Source of the DNA: Bacillus_BD sp050389805
Lineage (GTDB): Bacteria; Bacillota; Bacilli; Bacillales; Cytobacillaceae
Assembly: GCF_050389805.1 (NCBI RefSeq)
Contig: NZ_CP130945.1
Span: 3,410,001 to 3,474,000, forward strand
DNA length: 64,000 nt
Direction: 5' to 3'
Positions 34,695-43,794 of the stretch are shown piece by piece; position 1 is the first letter of the stretch, and each line of letters starts with the position of its first letter. The translations under genes were made by a program, and so were the position numbers. The notes under the pieces were generated by a model. It searched no databases, was not told the DNA's origin, and saw only the letters and a list, made by a program, of their open reading frames with translations.

Positions 34695-35606
34695 TTATTC
34701 TACTGTTTGAGGATAATAGGGATCCGTCTTATTTGCCTCTGATACTTGCTGCTCACTTTTATACCACTCAAAGAAAACGCGAGATAAAACAAAGGCATAT
34801 ACAATTTCTTGTATGATCTTCATGAGAACACCACCTAGCTGCTGATCATGAATTAAAGATAGAGATGTAAACATTTCAGGACCACTTATACCTAAAGTTG
34901 ATAACGATGATAAAGTTGATGCAGGTACACATAAAGCCAAAGATTTCGCCCAAAGTTCCGGATTTGAGTAAGTAGCATACATTGGATTATCGTTGAAAAT
35001 GATTAATGCACAAGCAGGTAAAATCAACGCTCCGCTTGCGAAAATATACGCTACCTTTTTTAAACCCGTAAGGCTACCATATGCTTCAACTTTATTAACG
35101 ATCGGCCACCACATGATTAGCGCAAATAGCATTAATATGGCTGTATATCCTTCATGTAATAGGAAATTTGTTTTTACTACATCAAAAACAAAAGGGATAT
35201 GATACAAAGAAAGTGTTGCTGTAAAAAGGACTAATGCGAAAAACGGTTTTGAGAAAAATCCAAATACTGTTTTAAAGACTGATTTTGACCGTAAGGTTCT
35301 CCAAATCCATTCAGGAACCGAAATAATTAAAAGTGGCGGGATAATAAATATTAAAATAGACATTTGAATCATATGAGCATAAAACATTAAATGTCCCATT
35401 AAATCTAATGGTCCGCCTTTAACTAAATAATACACAGCCATAACGATAATAAAAAAACTTATTTGTGATTTTGTGAGGGGTTTACTATCCTTAAATAGAT
35501 GTCTATATTTTGTCGTCATGAAAAAGTAACCCAAAGTAACCAAAACAATTGTGATAAATAAATATGGACTCCATAATGCTCTAAATCCAAATATCTCTAG
35601 TGGCAT
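34695..35606 (-). CDS. ctaG: Cytochrome c oxidase assembly factor CtaG
   Basis: CtaG of Bacillus (caa3_CtaG family) is a membrane protein needed for active caa3 oxidase, probably in copper delivery. The 303-residue protein has about seven membrane segments. It shows the family motifs MGHLMFYAHMIQMSILIFIIPPL (in two pieces), TNFLLHEGYTAILMLFALIMWWP and the MFTSLSLIHDQQLGGVLMKIIQE segment, with conserved His and Met that could bind copper. ATG at 35606 follows GAGGTG. It is separated from ctaF by a terminator. Confidence 0.92.
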   Translation of the reverse strand: MPLEIFGFRALWSPYLFITIVLVTLGYFFMTTKYRHLFKDSKPLTKSQISFFIIVMAVYYLVKGGPLDLMGHLMFYAHMIQMSILIFIIPPLLIISVPEWIWRTLRSKSVFKTVFGFFSKPFFALVLFTATLSLYHIPFVFDVVKTNFLLHEGYTAILMLFALIMWWPIVNKVEAYGSLTGLKKVAYIFASGALILPACALIIFNDNPMYATYSNPELWAKSLALCVPASTLSSLSTLGISGPEMFTSLSLIHDQQLGGVLMKIIQEIVYAFVLSRVFFEWYKSEQQVSEANKTDPYYPQTVE

Positions 35607-35662
35607 TTTTTCTCACCTCTTTTTATGTCTAACATCCAAGAATTGCTTCCGAGATTATATAT

Positions 35663-35698
35663 TGGAAAAAGGAAACCAGCTTAAACTGATTTCCTTCT
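35663..35698 (-). terminator. Intrinsic terminator after ctaF
   Basis: GGAAATCAG pairs with CTGGTTTCC across a six-base loop, followed by TTTTTCC on the minus strand. Confidence 0.7.
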
Positions 35699-35706
35699 AT
35701 CCATTT

Positions 35707-36042
35707 TTACCACCAAATAATTGTAACAAAAGCAAGTACAGTTAAAAAAGCAACGAATACACCACCGTACATAAAAGTAGCAACCATTCCATGCCCTTTA
35801 TGACTCATATGCATAAAATAATATAATTGATAGGCACATTGAATCAAAGCCAATAAAAGAATAAAAGGTATGGTAAACCAATTGCTGAAACCATCATAAG
35901 CAACAGCAAGGAATGACATCAATGTTAAGAAGATCATTAACCCAAATGTAATCACTTGATGTTTCATTTCTTCTGCATTCTTCTTAAGACGATATTCAAC
36001 TTTTGCACTAGGGTTAACTGAATTTGTATTGTGATTGCCCAT
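35707..36042 (-). CDS. ctaF: Cytochrome c oxidase subunit IVB
   Basis: CtaF is the small subunit IV of caa3 oxidase. The 111-residue protein has three membrane segments (about 33-52, 58-78 and 88-110) after a soluble N-terminus. QCAYQLYYFMHMSHKGHG is a typical prokaryotic COX4 stretch. ATG at 36042 has GGTGGG upstream, four bases after the ctaE stop. It is last in the ctaCDEF unit, followed by a terminator. Confidence 0.93.
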   Translation of the reverse strand: MGNHNTNSVNPSAKVEYRLKKNAEEMKHQVITFGLMIFLTLMSFLAVAYDGFSNWFTIPFILLLALIQCAYQLYYFMHMSHKGHGMVATFMYGGVFVAFLTVLAFVTIIWW

Positions 36043-36046
36043 CAGA

Positions 36047-36676
36047 TTATCCCACCATTCCCATTAAATATACGACCGTAAATATGAACACCCAAACAAC
36101 ATCAATAAAGTGCCAATAAAGACTTGCTACGTAAAACTTTGGAGCATTATATAAATTAAGCCCTCGTTTTGCATTCCTTACCATTAAGGTTATAATCCAT
36201 CCAAGCCCAAAAGCAACGTGAGCACCATGAAATCCAGTCAAGGCATAAAAAGCTGAACCAAAAGCACTGCTTGTAAATGTATGCCCGTATTCATGAATAT
36301 AATGATTAAATTCATAAATTTCAAGCGCTAAGAACGATCCACCTAATAGAACTGTAACACCTAACCAGATCATCATTTTTTTGAAGTTATAGTTTTTCAT
36401 ATGATACATCGCGTATACGCTTGTTAATGAACTTGTTAAGAGAATCATCGTTGTAGCAAAAACAAGCGGCATTTCAAATAAATCTTTTGCAAGTGCATGT
36501 TCTGAACTTGGTACTTTATCTTTTAAAGCAAGGTAGGTCGCAAACAAAGTTGCAAATAAAGCCGTCTCCCCACCTAAAAACAACCAAAAACCAAGAAACT
36601 TATTTTTACCTTCTAACGTTTGTCTTTCAGGTGATTCAGGCCATGTTTCTACAGTAAATTTCTCTTGTATTTCCAT
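36047..36676 (-). CDS. ctaE: Cytochrome c oxidase subunit III
   Basis: CtaE is the five-helix subunit III of caa3 oxidase. The 209-residue protein has WLFLGGETALFATLFATYLAL near residue 35, the conserved Glu in ALEIYEFNHYIHE, and the family FHGAHVAFGLGWIITL and SLYWHFIDVVWVFIF. Its ATG overlaps the ctaD stop by one base (TAATG), indicating coupling. Confidence 0.95.
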   Translation of the reverse strand: MEIQEKFTVETWPESPERQTLEGKNKFLGFWLFLGGETALFATLFATYLALKDKVPSSEHALAKDLFEMPLVFATTMILLTSSLTSVYAMYHMKNYNFKKMMIWLGVTVLLGGSFLALEIYEFNHYIHEYGHTFTSSAFGSAFYALTGFHGAHVAFGLGWIITLMVRNAKRGLNLYNAPKFYVASLYWHFIDVVWVFIFTVVYLMGMVG

Positions 36677-38568
36677 TATGCCTTCACCCCTTTATCATCG
36701 TCGTCTATTAAATCTTCTTTATGAATATGGTACCCATGATCGTCTTTAACTGAACGGAAGATCATTGCACCGAAAGTAATGACCAAGCCAAGAATAAATA
36801 CAGCTAGAGCCCCTTTATTTGCCCATACATCACCAGTAGTTAAATCAATTTGATACATAGCTCCAAATGCCGCAATAAACAAACCTAGTGAGATGACAAA
36901 CGGTGTAAATGATGAATTAGGCATATGAATATCACCAAGTGGTTCAGCTGGCGTTAAACTTTTCTTCCCTTCCATTTTTTCAATCCAATAAGCATCCAAT
37001 CCTCGTACAAGAGGAGTTTGTTTGAAATTGTAGAATGGAGGTGGCGAAGGTAGTGCCCATTCCAATGTACGTCCATCTCCCCATGGATCATTTCCAACTC
37101 GTTCATTTTTAACAGAGGTTATAATGACATTGATCACTAGCACGATCACCGCTACGGCCATGAGAAAAGCCCCAATCGTGCTTATAAAGTTACCTAATTC
37201 CCATCCTTGATTTGGTAGGTAAGTAAACACACGTCTTGGCATACCCATTAAACCAAGGAAATGTTGTATAAAGAATGTTAAATGGAAGCCAATTAAAAAC
37301 AACCAAAACGTAACTTTCCCCAATTTTTCACTAAGCATCGTTCCGAACATTTTCGGCCAATAAAAATGCGTTCCTGCAAGTAGTGAAAAAACGACTCCTC
37401 CAACGATTACATAGTGAAAGTGAGCGACAATAAAATAACTATCATGGTATTGATAGTCTGCAGGCGCTACCGCTTGCATGACCCCTGTTACTCCCCCCAT
37501 TACAAAGGAAGGAATAAACGCAACTGCCCATAACATCGGCGTGGTAAATTTAATACTCCCACCCCACATCGTAAATAACCAGTTAAAGATTTTTATTCCA
37601 GTCGGAACCGCTATTGCCATTGTTGCCACCGCAAAAATGGCATTCGCTACAGGACCCAAACCAGTTGTATACATATGGTGTGCCCATACCATGAAACCGA
37701 AGAATCCGATTAGCATCGTTGCAAAAACCATTGAAGAATAACCGAATAGTCTCTTTCTTGAGAAGGTTGAGAAAATTTCCGAGAAAGTTCCAAATGCTGG
37801 CAAGATTAAAATATATACTTCTGGGTGACCAAAAATCCAAAAGATATGTTCATATATAATGGTATTACCCCCGCCTGCTACATTAAAGAAATTGGCTCCA
37901 AACAGCCGGTCAAATGTTAATAAAAACAAGCCAATTGCAAGTGGTGTAAAAGCAAATAGTATTAATGTTGAGGAAACAAATGTTGTCCAAGTAAACAACG
38001 GCATCCTCATGAATGTCATACCTGGAGCCCTCATATTAATAATGGTTACTAAAAAGTTAATTCCTGAGATTAACGTTCCAAACCCAGCTATTTGTAACCC
38101 TAAAGTATAAAAGTCAATACCATGTCCCGGTGATTCCAGAGACAAAGATGCATATGAAGTCCATCCTGCATCAGGAGCGCCACCTAAAAACCAAGAAAGA
38201 TTTAAAAAGATACCCCCGAATAGGAATAACCAAAATCCTAATGCATTTAGAAACGGAAAAGCCACATCACGTGCCCCAATTTGTAATGGCATAATTGCAT
38301 TCATAAAAGCAAACAACAGTGGCGTAGCTGCTAAAAAGATCATTGTCGTTCCATGCATTGTTAATAATTCATTAAAAAATCCTGCACTGACAAAATCGCT
38401 ATTGGGTTTAAGAAGTTGAATACGAATCATCATTGCTTCAATTCCACCCAGAACAAAAAACAGTGCACCTGCAACAAAATAAAGGTGAGCAATTTTCTTA
38501 TGGTCAACTGTTGTTAAATAGTCCCATAAAAATGCTCCTATTCCCCTTTTCTCCGCATAGGTACTCAA
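36676..38568 (-). CDS. ctaD: Cytochrome c oxidase subunit I
   Basis: CtaD is the catalytic heme-copper subunit of the caa3 oxidase. The 630-residue protein has about 14 membrane segments. Ligand residues are visible: His in MHGTTMIF, the His-Glu-Tyr set in FGHPEVYIL, the CuB pair in VWAHHMYTTG, and the heme His pair in HFHYVIVGG. Start choice: AGGGGAGGT lies seven bases before a TTG at 38568, giving the LSTYAEKRG head. An ATG at 38601 overlaps the ctaC stop but has no site. It lies between ctaC and ctaE. Confidence 0.96.
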   Translation of the reverse strand: MSTYAEKRGIGAFLWDYLTTVDHKKIAHLYFVAGALFFVLGGIEAMMIRIQLLKPNSDFVSAGFFNELLTMHGTTMIFLAATPLLFAFMNAIMPLQIGARDVAFPFLNALGFWLFLFGGIFLNLSWFLGGAPDAGWTSYASLSLESPGHGIDFYTLGLQIAGFGTLISGINFLVTIINMRAPGMTFMRMPLFTWTTFVSSTLILFAFTPLAIGLFLLTFDRLFGANFFNVAGGGNTIIYEHIFWIFGHPEVYILILPAFGTFSEIFSTFSRKRLFGYSSMVFATMLIGFFGFMVWAHHMYTTGLGPVANAIFAVATMAIAVPTGIKIFNWLFTMWGGSIKFTTPMLWAVAFIPSFVMGGVTGVMQAVAPADYQYHDSYFIVAHFHYVIVGGVVFSLLAGTHFYWPKMFGTMLSEKLGKVTFWLFLIGFHLTFFIQHFLGLMGMPRRVFTYLPNQGWELGNFISTIGAFLMAVAVIVLVINVIITSVKNERVGNDPWGDGRTLEWALPSPPPFYNFKQTPLVRGLDAYWIEKMEGKKSLTPAEPLGDIHMPNSSFTPFVISLGLFIAAFGAMYQIDLTTGDVWANKGALAVFILGLVITFGAMIFRSVKDDHGYHIHKEDLIDDDDKGVKA

Positions 38569-38600
38569 TGTTACTACCTCCCCTTTACACAATAGACACA

Positions 38601-39659
38601 TTACTCTTGGACTTTTAATTCCATTAAGTACGCTGTTAATGCATCCAATTCATCATCAGTTAAATTTCCATACGTTCCAGTCATTTTATTCCCTGGTTTA
38701 ATCGCTTCAGGATCTTTCAGCCATTTTTTCAAATTATCCTCATTATGTTCTAAAAATCCTGCGATATTTTCTCGTTCAGCAAAGTTACTCAAATTTGGTG
38801 CCATTCTAGCTGCCTCTGGAGTCGCGTTTGATGGTGTTACCGCGTGACAACCAATACAGCTGTTATTATAAATTTCTTGTCCTTGTTGAGCTAAGGGTGT
38901 TGTTGCTTCTTTGGGCTCTGTTACAGATTGCATATCGGCAACCCATTCATCAAAGTCATCTCTTGGTACAGCTTTTACTTTAAAATCCATTAAGGCGTGT
39001 GAAGGTCCACAAAGTTCAGCACATTTACCATAGAAAACATTTCCTGCTTCCTCAGCCTTTTCACTGTTAAATACTAACCAGAATTTATTTGTATTTTCTG
39101 TATTTGTATCCATTTTCCCACCAACTGAAGGAATCCAAAATGAGTGTTTTACATCAGAAGCGATTAAATTAAAGTAAACCTTTTCATCGGTTGGAACTAC
39201 TAAATCCTGACTAGTGACAATTTTCTGATTTGGATATTCAAACTCCCACCAGTATAGATTGGCTCGTACATTAACAACTAGTGCATCCGAATCTTCTTTA
39301 TCCATTTCTGCGGTATCAGCTAAATTAAAAGTAGCAGCTACTGTAGGTACGGCTAGAATTACTAGCAATAGAATCGGAATCGTTGTCCAAATAATTTCAA
39401 GCTTATGACTTCCTTCCACTTGCTTTGGAATTTTGTCATCTTTTCTTCTAAATTTAAAAAGAACATACACGAATATGATGACAACTACTAAAATTACTCC
39501 CACCATAATAGCAGTACTTAACAGCATCAGATCTAACTGTTTTTTTGCTACTTCTCCTGCTGGCCTTAATGCAGATATATGAGGTTCACCACAACCAGAG
39601 AGAACTAACGCTAGTGCCACTAATAGTGGATATAGGCGCCACTTTGAACGTCTCTTCAT
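38601..39659 (-). CDS. ctaC: Cytochrome c oxidase subunit II with cytochrome c domain
   Basis: CtaC receives electrons through its own cytochrome c domain and CuA. The 352-residue protein has a lipoprotein signal (LVLSGCGEP, Cys23), two membrane helices at about 46-68 and 92-112, the CuA ligand set CAELCGPSHALM near 220, and a C-terminal heme motif CIGCH near 270 with axial Met in GNKMTGTYG. The fused cytochrome c domain makes this a caa3 rather than aa3 enzyme. ATG at 39659 follows AAAGAGGGG. Confidence 0.96.
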   Translation of the reverse strand: MKRRSKWRLYPLLVALALVLSGCGEPHISALRPAGEVAKKQLDLMLLSTAIMVGVILVVVIIFVYVLFKFRRKDDKIPKQVEGSHKLEIIWTTIPILLLVILAVPTVAATFNLADTAEMDKEDSDALVVNVRANLYWWEFEYPNQKIVTSQDLVVPTDEKVYFNLIASDVKHSFWIPSVGGKMDTNTENTNKFWLVFNSEKAEEAGNVFYGKCAELCGPSHALMDFKVKAVPRDDFDEWVADMQSVTEPKEATTPLAQQGQEIYNNSCIGCHAVTPSNATPEAARMAPNLSNFAERENIAGFLEHNEDNLKKWLKDPEAIKPGNKMTGTYGNLTDDELDALTAYLMELKVQE

Positions 39660-39775
39660 ATTGAATCCATACCCCTCTTTCTCAAAATATTTTTATTATT
39701 TATTAAAACAAAAAAATATAGATAATTTCCCCCTTAATCTTCTAACTAAAGGAAAAATCTCCTACTAATACTTTT

Positions 39776-39812
39776 AAAAGTGTCACCCACCCCCTTTTAT
39801 GAGTGACACTCT
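39776..39812 (-). terminator. Hairpin between ctaB and ctaC
   Basis: A perfect eight-pair AGTGTCAC/GTGACACT stem with a loop of about 18 bases is followed by only TTTTAAAAG on the minus strand. It may be a weak terminator or attenuator after ctaB. Confidence 0.5.
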
Positions 39813-39846
39813 AATTAATGTCAGTCCTGTTAGCAAAAGCACGTCT

Positions 39847-40782
39847 TTAAAGTAGTGTAAAAATGACCATAGACACAAAGATAATGGTTAAATACTGTAG
39901 TGAGTAAACAAACATTAATCTTGCCCATTTCATATCATCTTTGAACTTGTTTCCATATATTCCAGTAAAAATCCACCCGATATTTAGGATCGTTGCTAAA
40001 ACAATAAATGGAGTTCCTAGTTGTGACATAAAAAACGGAAGAGGCATTAATCCTATGACCCATAAATAAATATGTTTTTTTGTTGTCGAAAAACCTTTTA
40101 CAACAGGTAACATTGGTATTCCTGCAATTCGATATTCCTCCACTCTTCTCATTGCCAACGCATAAAAATGTGGAGGTTGCCACGCAAACATGATTAAAAA
40201 TAACATCCAAGCCATTATATCAAGATTAGGATCAATAGCTGCCCATCCAATTAAAGGCGGAACAGCCCCGGATATGCTGCCAATAACCGTATTGGAAACA
40301 TACTGTCTTTTTGACCACATTGAATAAACAACTACATAAGAAAATACACCGATGATTCCAATAATGAAGGCTGTCATAGTCGTAAGTGCTAAAAGAATTA
40401 ATCCAATACTGATCAATACTACTCCCATAACTACAACCTTTGAAGGATTCATCTTTCCAGTTACAGTTGGTCGATTTTTCGTTCGCTCCATCAAATGATC
40501 AATATCTCGATCTATGTAATTATTCAAAGTACAAGAACCCGCCATTATGAGTGCTGATCCTACTAATGTTAAAAATACAAGATCTAGGGCTGCAAAAAAA
40601 CTCTGATTCGAAAGAAAAATAGCTAACCAAATTCCTGTAAAAGTTGTGATTAAATTTGAATTAACAATTCCTACTTTAATCAGGGCAAGGAAATCCTTCC
40701 AAAACGTTTTTGAAGGAGAACTGGCATTTATATTTTCATTATTGGATATTAACGAATCAGAAACAGGCCTTGAGCCAGACAT
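39847..40782 (-). CDS. ctaB: Protoheme IX farnesyltransferase (heme O synthase)
   Basis: CtaB attaches a farnesyl group to heme B, the first step toward heme A. The 311-residue membrane protein has the UbiA-family first Asp motif NYIDRDIDHLMERTKNRP near residue 88, the second conserved region around YSMWSKRQYVSNTVIGSISGA in two pieces, WQPPHFYALAMRR, and nine membrane segments. ATG at 40782 follows AAGGAGG. It is divergent from ctaA across a 510-base regulatory gap. Confidence 0.95.
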   Translation of the reverse strand: MSGSRPVSDSLISNNENINASSPSKTFWKDFLALIKVGIVNSNLITTFTGIWLAIFLSNQSFFAALDLVFLTLVGSALIMAGSCTLNNYIDRDIDHLMERTKNRPTVTGKMNPSKVVVMGVVLISIGLILLALTTMTAFIIGIIGVFSYVVVYSMWSKRQYVSNTVIGSISGAVPPLIGWAAIDPNLDIMAWMLFLIMFAWQPPHFYALAMRRVEEYRIAGIPMLPVVKGFSTTKKHIYLWVIGLMPLPFFMSQLGTPFIVLATILNIGWIFTGIYGNKFKDDMKWARLMFVYSLQYLTIIFVSMVIFTLL

Positions 40783-40940
40783 TGTATTTCCTCCTTAAGA
40801 TTTGATAGTTACTTCTTTTAAGGCACTGATTATGTAGAATACACATATTCTACGAAACCAAAAACCTATTTTAAAGTTAGAATTTTTAGAAATCTGATTA
40901 TTATGTATCTCTTCAGTATATTAAATCATACTTTTCACTC

Positions 40941-40975
40941 TTTTTGTGAACTTTTTTCGAAAATAATGTGAAAAA
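40941..40975. promoter_or_regulatory. ResD-like boxes in the ctaA-ctaB divergent region
   Basis: TTTGTGAAC at 40943-40951 matches eight of nine bases of the ResD consensus TTTGTGAAT. AATGTGAAA at 40965-40973 is a weaker second copy 22 bases away on the same strand. In B. subtilis ResD activates ctaA and ctaBCDEF, so these are plausible sites. The gap 40783-41292 otherwise holds only promoter elements. Confidence 0.45.
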
Positions 40976-41180
40976 AGTGTGTCTATGAAGTTATTTCGCT
41001 TTTAAAGAAGTTGCTTTAGTGCCATAATAAAGAAAATTGCAAAATTTCTTTACAGACTCTCTCTAAATTACTCTATACTATATTTCTAACAAACTCTGAT
41101 TTAAGTTTCAACCTTTTTAACTGTAATGATAGTAATTATTTGTTTCGACACATTATTTATTATAAAATATATCTAAAATC

Positions 41181-41209
41181 TTGAAAATTCCATATAGTTC
41201 AATTATATT
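41181..41209 (+). promoter_or_regulatory. Sigma-A type promoter for ctaA
   Basis: TTGAAA at 41181-41186 and TATATT at 41204-41209 with a 17-base spacer, 84 bases before the ctaA start. Confidence 0.6.
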
Positions 41210-41292
41210 ATTATTTCGTATATTCATTTTATAATAGTTTTAATCTATTACGATAACAAAATTTCAGAACATACTTTAAGAAGGTGAATGGA

Positions 41293-42237
41293 TTGAGTCG
41301 CTCTCTCAAATGGTTTTCAGTATTAACAACAATTGGTATGCTTTTCATTTTATTAGGTGGAGCACTGGTAACAAAAACAGACTCCGGTATGGGTTGTGGT
41401 CGATCCTGGCCTTTATGTGAAGGACAACTTATCCCAAAGGAGATTTCATCTGAGTTAGTGATTGAACTAGCACACCGTATCGTTTCTGGTACAGTTGGTA
41501 TAATGGTGGTCATCCTATCGGTCTGGGCATGGAAAAAAATTGGGCATATACGCGAAACAAAATTTTTAGCTTTTAATTCAATATTCTTTCTTGTTTTACA
41601 AGCCTTAATTGGTGCGGCAGCGGTGATTTGGCCTCAATCAGACTTTGTATTGGCCGTACATTTCGGCATTTCGTTAATATCCTTTTCAACCGTATTTTTA
41701 TTAACACTGCTAATTTTTGAAGTTGATAAAAAATTCGAGGCTGAAAAATTGGTTGTTGATAAACGATTAAAAACACATATTATTGGCGTAACAATCTACA
41801 GTTTTATTGTTGTTTATACCGGAGCTCTTGTAAGGCATGTTAACGCAAGCCTTGTTTGTAAAGATTGGCCACTTTGCTCGAATGATCAACTAGCACTTCC
41901 TACAAATATGTATGAGTGGATCCAAATGGGTCATAGAGCAGCAGCAGGGTTAATCTTCATCTGGATTGGCTATATCCTCTATTTAGTTATTAAACATTAT
42001 CGTCATCAAAAAGTGTTATATGGAGGATGGATGATTGCTTTTACTCTCGTTTCCCTACAAGTTTTATCTGGAGCAGTTATTATCTATTCAAGAGCAAATT
42101 TATTCATCGCCCTAGCACATGCTTTTCTCATATCTTGCCTTTTTGGACTTTTAAGTTATTTTGTTCTACTTGTGTTTAGAAGTTCCATTCATTCAAGTGT
42201 GCTTAATTCGTCGAATACTACAACAACTCCTCAATAG
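41293..42237 (+). CDS. ctaA: Heme A synthase CtaA
   Basis: CtaA oxidises heme O to heme A in the membrane. The 314-residue protein has eight membrane segments in two four-helix halves. Each half carries the Bacillus-type Cys pair, CGRSWPLC near 35 and CKDWPLC near 192, and heme-ligand His residues in AHRIVSG, AVHFGISL, GHRAAAG and ALAHAFL. I chose TTG at 41293, since AGAAGGTG lies six bases upstream. A GTG at 41284 is part of that site. Its terminator region is now occupied by a group II intron. Confidence 0.94.
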   Translation: MSRSLKWFSVLTTIGMLFILLGGALVTKTDSGMGCGRSWPLCEGQLIPKEISSELVIELAHRIVSGTVGIMVVILSVWAWKKIGHIRETKFLAFNSIFFLVLQALIGAAAVIWPQSDFVLAVHFGISLISFSTVFLLTLLIFEVDKKFEAEKLVVDKRLKTHIIGVTIYSFIVVYTGALVRHVNASLVCKDWPLCSNDQLALPTNMYEWIQMGHRAAAGLIFIWIGYILYLVIKHYRHQKVLYGGWMIAFTLVSLQVLSGAVIIYSRANLFIALAHAFLISCLFGLLSYFVLLVFRSSIHSSVLNSSNTTTTPQ

Positions 42238-42242
42238 ATATG

Positions 42243-43754
42243 TAGAGTAAGAAACTGATTTCAAAGGGATAGCTTTTGCTATCTCTTTTACTTTCAGCTC
42301 CTCCTCATCAAACCGTACGTGAAGTTTTCCTTCATACGGCTTTCCGACGTTCTTCTTTCCTTGGCTTTACAGCGTCTAACTAGCTAATTTCACTAATATA
42401 TGTTTCACTTCTTTTCTTACATCCTTTAAATTTCCATGTTTCTTACGATTATTTCTCTTTTTGTTATGAAATAAGGTAAGTCGTTCTAATACATACCAGT
42501 CGATTCTATTTAGCCATTTCTTTGCGTGAGCCGAGATAAGATAGTAATTCTTGAAACCTTGCAGTTTCCTATTTAGCCCTTTTACTAACTCTCTGATATC
42601 CAAGTATAATTTATTCCTTGGTTCTAAAACCCGTCGATCACTAATCCTTTGTTCTAATATTTTCATCAACTTGTATTGATTAATATTATCGAAATATCCT
42701 TGGATATCGACGTCTACTACCCAAAAACATTTCTTACTGGCTTTTCTTATCTTTGCCATCGCTTGATGGGCATTTCGCTTTGGACGAAAACCAAACGAAC
42801 AGTCATGAAAGTCAGCCTCGAATATTGGTTCAATAACCATTTTCGTTGCCATCTGTACGACCCGATCTTTAATAGTTGGAATTCCTAATGGACGTTTCTT
42901 TCCATCATCCTTTGGAATATAGGTTCTTAGGACTGGACTAGGGTGATAACGCTTCTCCTTTAGTTCCAAATAGAGCTCGTTCATAAATTTCTTTTCCCCG
43001 TACTCCAAGACGATTTGTTCAATCGTCTGTCCATCGACACCTCCACTTCCTTTCTTTCGTTTCACACGTTGCCATGCCTCCCATAGAATATCAGGACGAT
43101 AGATTTTGTCATATAAACCGTGAAATCTTCGAGTTGGACATTCCTTGGCACAAAGATATAACGTCTTCCAGAGTTCTTGAGCTTTTACTTTATTGGTGTA
43201 GTTAGTCATTTTCCTGACATTCACTGACTCTTACCTCCTTCTGACATATGAACGAAGTAGGGTAATGGCTTGCGCCGTCCTTCCCTAGACAATGTTGTGT
43301 TGTCATTGTCATTAATGGTACTATGACCCCCTCCGACTCCCTCTCATCCATCCACCACTTCGTTTACACTTATAGGTTTCTGCTTTACTTTCGTTAGAAA
43401 GTGACAAGGAGGGTATCCCCAGTTCCGCTAACTACTTTACTAACATGTCGCTCCCCATACCCCGAGAGATTCATCGGTGCTGCTATTCCAAGATCTTCAC
43501 ACCTTCCATGGTCTTCGCCCATTATCCCAAGGCTCGACTTCTCTTTGGCTACCGTAGGTAGGTTCTTTTGACGAGACGGCAGGATTCACTTTATGTTACA
43601 ACCTGTTAGTTTGCTCGCACTCCGCTAGGGAGTTACTTTGTCACAGGGCTTCAACCTTAGAATTTCTTCACCAGTTGCCTGTCAGCTACTGAGCGTCTTG
43701 GTACTTACTCAGGTTGGACTTTCACCAACTAGCAATTAACGGCTTGCTGGGCAC
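42243..43754 (-). mobile_element. Group II intron with internally deleted RT gene
   Basis: On the minus strand the intron begins GTGCCCAGCAAGCC at 43754, typical of group II 5' ends. It continues with the GTTGGTGAAAGTCCAACC domain I segment and GGGAAGGACGG. It ends with domain V at 42310-42342 (AAGCCGTATG arm, CACGTACGG arm, AGC triad kept) and a probable domain VI ending TTACTCTAC near 42243. The 5' end lies six bases after the T tract of the pycA terminator. The intron carries the RT gene at 42376-43224. The 3' boundary is uncertain because domain VI contains an unusually long inner hairpin. Confidence 0.8.
42376..43224 (-). pseudogene. ltrA: Group II intron reverse transcriptase/maturase, catalytic core deleted
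   Basis: The open frame codes for 282 residues, against about 420-600 for intact relatives. The N-terminal RT blocks are present (RVKRKKGSGGVDGQTI, RTYIPKDDGKKRPLGIPT, DCSFGFRPKRNAHQAM, VDVDIQGYFDNI with the first catalytic Asp). Right after KILEQRISDRRVL the sequence jumps to the maturase/thumb part (LVKGLNRKLQGFKNYY). Blocks RT4-RT7, including the YADD motif, are missing with the frame intact. No HNH endonuclease is present. It starts at GTG 43224 with AAGGAGG nine bases upstream. Reverse transcription is therefore impossible; any remaining RNA-binding role is speculative. Confidence 0.85.
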
Positions 43755-43759
43755 GCAAA

Positions 43760-43792
43760 TAAAAAGAGATACAGAAACTGTATCTCTTTTTT
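43760..43792. terminator. Bidirectional terminator after pycA
   Basis: AAAAAGAGATACAG and CTGTATCTCTTTTTTT form a 14-pair stem with a three-base loop just after the pycA stop. Before intron insertion it could have served converging ctaA as well. Confidence 0.92.
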
Positions 43793-43794
43793 TA

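Noticed and set aside
42376..43224. Reverse transcriptase as part of a retron, DGR or RT-based defence system
   Set aside because: The maturase X segment and the group II ribozyme ends around it show an intron-encoded protein, and no msr/msd or template repeat is present.
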